From assembly GCF_020906515.1 (NCBI RefSeq), contig NC_085853.1, positions 558,001 through 622,000 of the forward strand: DNA of 64,000 nucleotides, in the 5' to 3' direction. The stretch comes from Vanrija pseudolonga (Eukaryota > Basidiomycota > Tremellomycetes > Trichosporonales > Trichosporonaceae). The notes under the pieces were generated by a model that saw only the letters and a list, made by a program, of their open reading frames with translations, was not told the DNA's origin and searched no databases. Below are positions 56,108 to 64,000 of this stretch, in pieces; positions within the stretch are counted from its first letter, which is position 1; each line of letters starts with the position of its first letter. The position numbers and the translations under genes are program-made.

Positions 56108-56641
56108 GCAACGAGGAGGCGGGGCGGTATGAGGGCTCGTGGCATTGAACATTCAGCTCGAGGGCGGAGCAGCGGTAGCGGCATTCGGCGGAGTAGCAGA
56201 GTAGCAGCATTCAGCAGACCGACGACGAGCATAGATACATTCAATGGGTTGTATGGATTAGTCATTGGGCGGCGGGCTGGGGTGGGGTGTAAGTGCTTGG
56301 CGGGCGGCGCGCGCTGAGGAGGAGGGCTGAGCGCTGTTGTTGTGGTCGTCGCGGTGGTCGTGGTCGTGCGCGCGCGACGTCAACAAAGAGGCAGAACGCG
56401 TGATGCAGATTGACGATGGTGAAGTTAAGGGGAGGGGCTAATTAACGCGGCTGTATCAGTGACAATCGACAACTCTTTCATGACGGCGTGTATTGTGACG
56501 TTTGGCTCCTGTCCACTTGACATTGTTCATCTCTTCTGCACGCGCAACGTGCAAGGCAAGCAGCGACGCAGCACAATCGCATAGCAGAGCATCGCATACC
56601 CCTTCGCCAGCTCGAGATCTACCACAGCGCAGCACAGCACA
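56108..56641. other. Intergenic, no gene seen
   Basis: About 530 bases; a GTCGTGGTCGTCGCGG-type GT/CG-rich patch at 56340-56370. No gene. Confidence 0.5.
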
Positions 56642-57908
56642 ATGCCACCAGGCTCACGAACAGTCTTCGGTGGGTGACCACATTCTTCCTTGACCCGCTG
56701 ACCCCCCAGTGGCCAACATCCCCTAGTGCGTGGGCGAGCTCTGCGCCTACGCCAGGTATGCTAACCCCTCCCCAGTGACGTCTCAGAAGAGCAGATCGCC
56801 GGCGTCTTCTCCGAGGTCGGACCGGTGCAGCATGTCGAGTGCGTCGGGCTGTCTCATCTCCCTGCACCAAGCCCGCTAACGCACCCGCAGGATCAAGTTC
56901 GACCCCGTGAGCGGCAAGTCGAAGGGCTACGCCTTTGTGCAGTACTACGGTGGGTGGAGCTGCCAGACGTGGTGAACCGCCGGTCAGCTAACCTCTCCGC
57001 AGACGAGGCGACGGCGCTGTCCGCAGTGCGTAACCTGCAAGAGGTGCCGATCAACTCGCGGCCAGTCCGCATCGAGCTGTCGAGCGACGACGGACCACGG
57101 CGCGGCGGCCCGCCGCGCGGGCCAGGCGGGTTCGGTGGGCGTCCTGGAGGGCAACATGGAGGAGGAGGGTTCGGCGGACCCGGCGGCGGACGCGACTCGC
57201 CGCCCCCGCGCGCGGTGCCCTCGCCCGCTGGCGGCGCGTTGAACGTGCCGCCCGGGACCGACCCGCTGCCGGGGCAGAAGGCGACCGACGCCATCTCTGA
57301 GACGCTGGGCCGCCTCCAGCCGGGCGAACTGCAGGAGGTCATGGCTGGCATGAAGGTGGGTTGCAGCTGACGCGGGAGGGAGAGCCAGCTGACCCCATCC
57401 CCAGACCCTCATCACTACCCAGCCTGACAAGGCCCGCGAGCTCCTCACGACGCAGCCGCAGCTCACGTACGCCCTCTTCCAGGCCATGCTGCTGCTCAAG
57501 GTCGTCGACGACAGCGTGCTCCAGCGCATCGTGCCCGGCCCGCCCGCTCAGCAGCAACAGCAGGGCTACGGCGCGCCGCCTCCGCCGCCGCAGGCGTACC
57601 CTCCCTTCCCGGCCCACCAGCAGCAGCAACAGCCTCCTCCGGCGCAGTACCCTCCTTTCCGCCCCCCGCCGCAGCAGCAGCAGGCAGGTGGCTACGCCGC
57701 GCCGCCACCGGCGCCAAGCTACGGCGGATACGCTGCCGGCCCGCCCCCGCTCCCGCCCGCCGCGCAGGCCGAGCTCGCAAAGCTGCCTGAAAACGAGCGG
57801 AATACGCTCATCCAGGTCCTCCAGCTCACGCCTGATCAGATTGGCGCGCTGGATCCCGACCAGAGGAACTCGGTGCTGGCGCTGAGGCAGCAGTTTGGCG
57901 TGGTGTGA
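56642..57908 (+). CDS. Cleavage stimulation factor 64-kDa-like RNA-binding protein (Rna15/CstF2)
   Basis: Exons 56642-56669, 56710-56725, 56776-56838, 56891-56949, 57003-57355 and 57405-57908 give 340 residues; exon 2 is only 16 bases. The protein recognises U/GU-rich signals during mRNA 3'-end processing. The N-terminus is one RRM: VFVANIPYDVSEEQIAGVFS (RNP2), then KGYAFVQYYDEATAL (RNP1) and SRPVRIELSS. A Gly/Arg/Pro-rich linker is followed by the hinge (ISETLGRLQPGELQEVMAGMKTLITTQPDKARELLTTQPQLTYALFQAMLLLKVVD) that binds CstF-77/Rna14. Then come Gln/Pro-rich low complexity and a C-terminal three-helix domain (LAKLPENERNTLIQVLQLTPDQIGALDPDQRNSVLALRQQFG) typical of CstF-64. The order of all three parts makes the identity secure. 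Confidence 0.93.
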
Positions 57909-58290
57909 GGCGCGAGCGGAGCGAGCGGCAAGGCGGTGGTGCACGACATGCTGTCGCTGTCGCCAGTCTCGTGTAGAGCAGATACATTGCCATCGGCACA
58001 GATTCATAGTCGATGCATATCAGATGATTCAACGCAGATCACAGTCTCAGCCGTCAGTAGAACCACACCGCTGCGCACGACCGACCAAAAGGCCATTCAT
58101 AGTGATGTATGCACATGTCTGTGTCGCAAGTGTCTAGTGAGGCCACGGCGCCGGAGCGGGCCCCAGGCCTCACCTCATCCTCTCTGGCGCCGACTCGCGC
58201 TAGGTCGAGCTCGCCTCATCGTCTCCTCGCGCCAGGCACGATCATCATCTCCTCGGCCTGCTCGCGCGACTCGTCTCCTCCGCGCGACGC
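57909..58290. other. Intergenic between convergent genes
   Basis: About 380 bases between the convergent CstF-like and SEC62 genes. It has GAGCGGAGCGAG at 57914-57925. No gene. Confidence 0.5.
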
Positions 58291-59805
58291 CTACTCCTCG
58301 TCCTCGACCTCCTCGACCGTCGCAGCCTGCCTGTGGCGCGGCGCCGAGGCAGCCGGAGCCGTGGCGGTCGACGCGCCGGTCGACGCGGCGACGGGAGTGG
58401 GGGCAGGCGCAGGGGTGGTAGGTGCGGCGGTAGCGGGAGCTGCGGCGGCAGGAGCTGCAGCAACGGCAGGAGCAGCGGCAGCGGCCGCGGGCGCCCTCTC
58501 CTTCTTCGAGCGCTTCTCGCCGACCTTGCGGAGCTTCTTCTTCTTGGGCTCGTCCCACGCCCAGAGGGGGATGAACGAGTCGACCTGGGAGTAGGGTTAG
58601 CTTGGTTCGGGGTTGGCTGGCTGAGGCTACGGCGTGGCCTCACGGCCAGCCCGCGCACTCGCTCGCCTGCTGCGCAGGCTCGCTCGCTCTTGCTACTCAC
58701 AAAGCCCACGTCCTCAAACAGGTTGGGGAACATCCAAATAGCCTTGCTCATGAAGATCTTGGTGAAGCACCAGAAGATGAGCCGAATGATAGCCAGCACG
58801 ATGAACGCGCCAATGAGGCCGAGCGCGCCGACCGAGAGATACCACACGCCGACGCGCAGCGTGTTGGGCCAGAGGGGGAACATGACGCCCGCGAGCATGA
58901 CGAGCACCATGGCCGCCGAGCCGAGCATGCTCCACAGCGGCGAGCCGTCGTAGAACCACGCGTACTGCTGTGCCGGGTCAAAGGTCTGCTGCGGCGCCAG
59001 CTGGAGCACCTTGGGCGAGCCGGACGGAGGGGGAGGGTCGACGGCGGGCCGATCGACGCGGAGGAAGAAGGCGCTGGGGTGGGTGTGAGCGAGCGGGCGA
59101 GCGGGCGAGCTGGCTGGAGGAAGGCAGGAGGTCGGTAGCGGCTTGCTCGCGCGAGCAAGTGAGCGAGCCAAGCAGGCCACGCCTGACGAGGCGATGCCAT
59201 TGCAACGCCAGCACTGGCTGGCGCTGGCACTAGCTGGCTGCCATCGCGAGCCTAGGCGCGGCGTTGCCCAACTCGCGCGGACCCAGCCCCGAGCCAACCT
59301 GAACAACTTACAAAGGCAGCAGCCTAGTGATGAGCGCGGCGGCCTCCTCCTCGTTCGTGACAGCGGGCACCTTCTTGAGCTTGGCGTACGCCGGGCCGAG
59401 GAGGGTGCGGACGGCAGTCTTTCCTGGGAAGCGTCAGAGGCGCTCTCCATGGCGTCTCGGCGTTGTCGACAACACACGAGCACCACACCGGCGTGCTCGC
59501 TCGCCGGCTACGCCGGCTCGCAACTCGCACTCACCCTTGAAGTAGTCGACCCGCTTGCCGTTCAGCACGCCGCGGCGGACCTTGGGCCCGTTCTTGCCGC
59601 GCAGGAAGTCGGCGACGGCCTGGAGGTCTGCTGGCGCCTTAGGCGGGGGTGAGCGAGGGACGACAACAGCGCAAGGCAAGGAAGGCAACGACTTACACGC
59701 TTCCTACGATGGGCGTCAGCATTCACTCAGCTATACACCCGCTCCCACACCCACGCCCACTTACTGCGCATCAAGCACCGATGTTGCGTCGGCTGGGGGC
59801 GCCAT
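58291..59805 (-). CDS. SEC62: ER protein-translocation subunit Sec62, with a 7-base exon
   Basis: Six exons (59765-59805, 59697-59703, 59535-59637, 59312-59423, 58701-59073, 58291-58584) give 309 residues. Sec62 helps post-translational import through the Sec61/Sec63 channel. The N-terminal cytosolic part (APADLQAVADFLRGKNGPKVRRGVLNGKRVDYFKGKTAVRTLL) and two spans (LWSMLGSAAMVLVMLAGVMFPLW and LSVGALGLIGAFIVLAIIRLIFWCF) are typical, followed by FPNLFEDVGFVDSFIPLWAWD and KKKKLRK. The tail is Ala/Pro/Thr-rich and ends acidic (VEEVEDEE). Exon 2 is GAAGCGT, only 7 bases, flanked by TAG acceptor and GTAAGT donor; skipping it would break the frame (QKR spans the junctions). Its following acceptor is AAG. 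The intron before exon 5 is 238 bases. Confidence 0.92.
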
Positions 59806-59810
59806 GTTGG

Positions 59811-59846
59811 ATGGTGGTGGTGGTGGTGGTGGTGGTGGTGGTGGTG
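59811..59846. repeat. (TGG)n microsatellite in the SEC62 leader
   Basis: About twelve TGG units, beginning six bases upstream of the SEC62 ATG (CCA repeats on the coding strand). Probably transcribed. Confidence 0.9.
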
Positions 59847-60299
59847 AAGTGAGCAAGACTCGTTGCAAGTTACCCGGCTCGGTGAACTTGCCTGTCCTGT
59901 CGCTGACGCGGAGGCTGGTTGCGTTGCGGCGCGTTGGCGCGCCTGATGGTCAATGGGTCCTGGATGGAAAACGTGGCACGCCGGGTGGAAGGTGATCGGC
60001 CCGGCGGGAAGGGGACATTGAATACAAAAAGAGGTTACTGGCTATTTAGGATGGTGTTTTTCTAGAGTGGGTGTATTTGATTTATGTTTTTTATTTGGGT
60101 GCTTGATCTTTTACTGTGGGCTTATCCCGGCCCGCCCCTGGGCCATTGTGGCTAATCCTCTTGGGATTTTTGTAATGCCATCTTCTGTTCCGCCCACCAA
60201 GGCGATGGTAATGTGTTGTATACAAATTGTAATGAATCTATTAGTAACCTCTCCCCCCTAACCCCACTTAAGGTGGGATTAGGAGTGAGTCCGACCCGC
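59847..60299. other. AT-rich patch upstream of SEC62
   Basis: From about 60015 to 60250 the sequence is much richer in A/T than its surroundings (e.g. TTTATGTTTTTTATTTGGG, TGTTGTATACAAATTGTAA). A short frame here has no recognisable domain. It directly adjoins the tRNA-like element and may be the body and tail of the same insertion. Confidence 0.5.
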
Positions 60300-60377
60300 G
60301 TCCCACGACGAATCGAACCCCGGGTCGCAAGAAAATCCAAGACACTTGCATGTCTTAGATTAACCTGGTCATCTCCC
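60300..60377 (-). repeat. tRNA-like head, possible SINE or tRNA pseudogene
   Basis: On the minus strand there is an A-box-like TGACCAGGTTAA and, 52 bases on, a perfect B-box core GGTTCGATTC, with an AAGAC/GTCTT stem between. The acceptor ends do not pair, the anticodon loop has eight bases and the T-stem has a mismatch, so it is not a working tRNA. Downstream on that strand lie an inverted repeat (CCCACCTTAAGTGGGG) and AT-rich DNA, the usual layout of a tRNA-derived SINE. No target duplication was found. Confidence 0.5.
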
Positions 60378-60518
60378 GTGTGAGCAGAGTGCTGCACGTT
60401 GCTGTTATGATGGCAAGCAGGACTATACTCTGCAAGGGAGGGCGAGGGTCAGTGGCGCCACGGCCAGTCGACTTGCGCGAGATGTGAATGCAATGCTGTA
60501 CATATGCCCCTTGTTCCT

Positions 60519-61700
60519 CTACTGCTTCCGCTGCACATTCTTCTCTCCGAACGCGCTTCGTCGCGGCAGCTTCTTCGTGCGGCCAGAGTAGATGACCATG
60601 GCCAGCATGGCCGACGTGGCCGCGCAGAGCGAGAACCTGCGGTGTGAGTGAGCTGTCCACGACATCAGAGAGTCAGCTCGCTCACCAGGTAATCGCATAT
60701 GTCAGGTGCTGGTTGCGCAGCTCGATCACGGGCGCGCGGCCGACAGGCTCGCCTTGTGCGAGGAGCACCGAGGTCGGGGTAGACGCGCCTGCGGGGTCAG
60801 ATAAGCCGCCAACTCGGTGGAACGACTGCTCGGCGACGGAGCCATCCGCCCTCGCCGCCGTCGCCACTGCGGCCACTCTCCGCTGCCTCCCCACACTCAC
60901 GATCAATCGCGTCAATCAGAATCGGCTGTACATTCCGCTCCTCGCCACCAACGGCCTCAGCCATGGCCGGCACGTCCTTCCAGTACCACTCTCCCTTCTC
61001 GGGCTTGTTGTCCGGCGTGAAGTACGACTTGGCGTTGGGGTCAGCCTTGGTGAGCATGCCCTCGACGACGACCTCGTCCGACGGCTCGCCGTTTGGTCCA
61101 AGACCGGGCACGCGGCCGCCTCGGCGGATCGACTCGCCCTCGGCCGTCTTGATGAAGCCGCGGTTGAGGAGGATCGTCGAGCCGCCAGCAGCGGAGCGGT
61201 CAAACGGCAGGATCAGGTGGAAGCCGGGCACGCCGTCGCGCGTCTGCGGGCCCTGGAGGATGGGCGGGCCGGAGAACTTGCCCTTGATGAGCACGCGGCG
61301 GAAGGCAAAGTCTGGGAGGGCGCCGAGGCTGAGGCGCTGTCAGCAACGCCGAGGGACACACCCACTTGATCTTGCCGGGGAGCACGATCGGATCCTTGGC
61401 GAGGTTGCGGTCGACCTCCTCGATGAGCGCGACCTTCCACTTGAGCCGCTGGACCTGCCACACGCCGAGGTACCCGGTCAGGAGGGGCGCGATGATCAGC
61501 ACGAGCGTGATGGGGCGGAGGAGCGTCGAGCGCGTCGAGTTGTTGGTAACGGTCGACGACGGGCGGATAGAGTGCGAGCTCGGGCCGCTGAAGCCGAAGC
61601 GGGGGCGGGCGAACGGCGACACCGGCGACGGCGACGCGCTCAATGGCCGCCGTGGGAGGGCCGAGCGCAGCGCCGAGAAAATCGACTGTGGTCTCGACAT
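60519..61700 (-). CDS. SHY1: Cytochrome c oxidase assembly protein SURF1/Shy1
   Basis: Exons 61366-61700, 60901-61328, 60686-60788 and 60519-60636 give 327 residues. The protein sits in the mitochondrial inner membrane and helps heme a insertion and Cox1 assembly. The N-terminus (MSRPQSIFSALRSALPRRPLSA) is a matrix-targeting signal. TM1 is PITLVLIIAPLLTGYLGVWQVQRLKWK, containing the family's GxWQ-RxxWK element. The intermembrane part has LPDFAFRRVLIKGKF, VPGFHLILPFDRS, STILLNRGFIK and VVVEGML. The end has LRNQHLTYAITWFSLCAATSAMLAMVIY (NxHLxYAxTW plus TM2). All exon phases agree. The start was set at 61700, where the targeting signal begins. It is divergent from STN1. Confidence 0.94.
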
Positions 61701-61955
61701 TGGAGTGTGGGAGGCAGTCACGTCGAGCAATGTGGAGGTTGCTCTCGCTATTCCGAGATTATCCTTATGCCGAACAGTTGACTGGACGAGATGCCGGTTT
61801 GAACATTTTGCTTCCGCCGCCCGCAGCAGCGAACGTCATGTCCAGCGAGCAACAACAACAACAATCACATCACATCACCAGTGTCTTGCTCTGACCGTAT
61901 CTAGCAACAGCACAACGGCCCCGGAGGCCAACGACAACCACATGCCGCGACCAGA

Positions 61956-64000
61956 ATGAGCGACTACGCCGCGACGACGTACGCCTCGACCTCGGCGGTG
62001 CGCCTCGCTGCCCTCCCGCCGCTCGCCACCCTCCAGAGCTGGGTCCACCGCCCGCAGGCCGTCGCTGCGTGCTTCGTGAGCGACGTGTATGCGCTGCAGA
62101 ACCTCCGGGAGAGCAACGCTGGGGTATCACGAACGTCGAGGGGTGGGTGCCATCGTCTCCACGAAACCCGCTAACGCCAGACGTCTTCCTCCTCAACCAC
62201 TTTCCATGCAAGCTCGTCGAGCTCGTCGGCTGGGTAGCGGGCGTGGACCACAAGGACGCGTCGATGACCATCACGCGTGGGTAGTGCGGGTGTGGGGAAT
62301 TGCTGACTGTGGTAGTGGACGACGGCGACGGCGCGCATGTGCTCCAGGTCGTGGTCCGGCTCGCCAAGGTCGAGCCCCCGCCAACAACTAAGGTTGTGGC
62401 AGCAGTCGCCGTGCCCGTCAACCCGAACTTCTTAACGGCCAAAGAGCGCAAAGCGATGCGCAAGGCCGCGGCGGCGGCTGAAGCGGCGTCTTTGGCCGCT
62501 GCTCGGAGTACCGCGCCGGGACCCACGTTCCACCGCCCCGATGTGCGTGTCGGCGACACGCTGCGCGTCGTGGGTCGTGTGGACGAGTGGGCACGCCGCC
62601 GGAACGGGGGCGAGGAGTGGGTGCGCCAAGTGTTTGTCGACGAGGCGTCGGGCTCGGGGTCACTCAGTGAGGCTGATGACGAGGACCAAAATGCTGACAC
62701 CTAGGTGTTGTCGACGCCGATGAGCAGTTCCGACACGCGGCCAAAGTCGTCGGCCTCCACGAGACGCTGTACTCGCGCCCTTTCACCATGCCGGCGCCGC
62801 CGGCACCGGTGGCCAGGAGCCCGCCCCGGGCAACTCCCCACTCGACACAGTCCTCCCCCGCCAAGTCGACGCTCTCCAGTATACCGTCAAGCGATGTGTA
62901 CGACGACGACTTTGCACCAGTCCCCGAAGCACGCCTCACAGATCCGGCGAAGCTGCGATCCTCTCTGCTTACCGAGGCAACGTTTAAACGATACCTCATG
63001 GACCATGTCTCGCGCGAAACGGCGAGGGTTCTGAGGTCGTCACCTCCTCTACTAGGTCAGGCGGTCCCGGCCCTTGCTGCGCTCTTCCCAGAATACCGGC
63101 ACGCGGTGCTCCCCAGGACAGGGGAGGACGGCAAGCGAGATTCGTTCGCCCCCAGCCACCCCCGCAATGGGCGGCAAACGAAGCAATGGAGTTTGAACGG
63201 CTCCCCTCGATGCACCACGCCGGACAGCGATGACGATGTCGTGTGTCTCGAAGCGACCCCCAAGGCTTCGAAACAATCAACATTTCGATCTAGAACTGAC
63301 CGTGACGACGCCCTGCGACTGAATCGGTACAATTTCGCGCCATCGTCGGCGCTTCGTCCCTGGGTTGATGAAAGCGACGATGGCAGCGACAATGACGCAC
63401 CACTCGGATCTGAAAAGTTCCTGCTGGAACCGTTTACGGTCGATGCCCTGATGAATGTCGAGAGGCTTCGTGTGCTTGGGTCAAAAGTCGCCGAGGTGCG
63501 CGCCCGGCGTGAAGAGCGACTTCGACGACAGCGAGCCAAGGAAAACGCCTCGACAGCAAGAGACGAACGCGTCGTGCAGGATCGCCTCAATCGCGGCCTG
63601 CGTCCAGACCACTGGCGCCTGAACGTCCACGAGCGCGAGCACAAGCTGCGGCGGCTAACAGAGTGGGCGCTGCGAGAAGCGGCAGCAGAGGGAGGGCTCG
63701 TTCAGGTTCAATGTCGGCGGCGGCTGTCACCATCGTCATTCTTCGGAACGGATGCTGGTGGTGGCCAGTCCTCCTCCTCCTCGTGGCGACATGAACTGCC
63801 AACGACGACCTCGACAGGGTACCTTCCCCTCCCGCCAGAGCTTGTCTGCCCACTTGTGGTGCCCTTGTTCGAGGCCGAGCGAGCCTACCGACTAAAATCA
63901 ACCTCTTCAATGTTCTTGGCCCGCCACGACCCTCGGCGTAGCGCAGGAATCAATGTCGAGTGCCTCACCAAAAGGCTGCGGGCTTGGGGCGAGGCCGGGC
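61956..64000 (+). CDS. STN1: CST-complex telomere protein Stn1, cut by the window end
   Basis: Exons 61956-62142, 62181-62276, 62316-62666 and 62705 to beyond 64000. Stn1 is an OB-fold protein that caps telomeres with Ten1 (and Ctc1/Cdc13) and guides polymerase alpha. The N-terminal OB-fold is seen in FLLNHFPCKLVELVGWVAGVDHKDASMTITLDDGDGAHVLQVVVRL and VGDTLRVVGRVDEWARRR, with a Lys/Ala-rich helix (TAKERKAMRKAAAAAEAA) inserted between strands. The fourth exon stays open for 1.3 kb and is Ser/Asp-rich, with a later conserved-looking part (RRLTEWALREAAAEGGLVQVQ) that could be the winged-helix region. The first donor is uncertain: the alternative frame across it reads WGITNVEG, but only the chosen junction keeps exon 2 in frame. 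It is 255 bases from SURF1, head to head. Confidence 0.75.

Noticed and set aside
60300-60377. Functional tRNA gene
   Set aside because: The acceptor stem does not pair, the anticodon loop has eight bases and the T-stem has a mismatch; kept only as a tRNA-like element.
1-64000. CRISPR array or bacterial operon features
   Set aside because: The repeats here are diverged or simple-sequence and lack regular spacers. The introns, the intron-bearing nuclear tRNA and the gene content show a eukaryotic genome.

Overview
The window looks like nuclear DNA of a GC-rich basidiomycete, most likely a Tremellomycetes-type yeast. This is inferred from gene content and architecture, not from any search. The genes are compact and packed with short GT-AG introns (mostly 34-60 bases, CTAAC/CTGAC branch sites). 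The products include a trifunctional TRP1 in fungal order, an SLT2-type MAP kinase, a mitochondrial PSD1 and a plant/fungal-type Dot5 thiol peroxidase. I place 26 protein genes, one intron-bearing tRNA-Ile gene and one tRNA-like element. Exon coordinates were worked out by hand from splice signals and reading-frame continuity.

Layout. 0-5 kb: a small RRM-like protein, tRNA-Ile(AAU), a DOT5-like peroxiredoxin, then a gene-free stretch ending in a degenerate ~147-bp tandem repeat (about 5149-5816). 5.9-10.7 kb: a secreted alpha-acetolactate decarboxylase, clathrin light chain, and an acidic protein of unknown function. 10.7-21.2 kb: TRP1 (-) and an LPA-acyltransferase (+) as a head-to-head pair, then MPK1/SLT2 (-) and RPC2 of RNA polymerase III (+) as a second head-to-head pair. 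21.6-24.8 kb: a GST-like protein and a CCCH zinc-finger protein built from a chain of tiny exons.

25-33.3 kb is a likely nutrient-scavenging group: a TauD/Jlp1-type dioxygenase, an MFS transporter and an arylsulfatase (the last two divergent), followed by an arylamine N-acetyltransferase. 34.4-37.4 kb holds an Asp/Glu-rich protein and an RTA1-family membrane protein. 37.35-46.29 kb is about 9 kb with no gene I can support. It contains several families of diverged tandem repeats, an 18-bp G-rich minisatellite, a G-poor CATC-type low-complexity block and duplicated intron-like modules.

46.3-64 kb: a bZIP factor; RMI1 (-) and PSD1 (+) head to head; FBP1; an unknown conserved-looking protein; a CstF-64/Rna15-type mRNA 3'-end factor; SEC62 (with a 7-base exon); a tRNA-like element in an AT-rich patch; SURF1/SHY1 (-) and STN1 (+, cut by the window end) head to head. 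Most genes are unrelated housekeeping functions. The clearest functional neighbourhood is the sulfur-related group. The most unusual sequence features are the uniform GTGAGCT...GCTGAC introns at 22.8-24.9 kb and the nucleosome-sized repeat at 5.1-5.8 kb.
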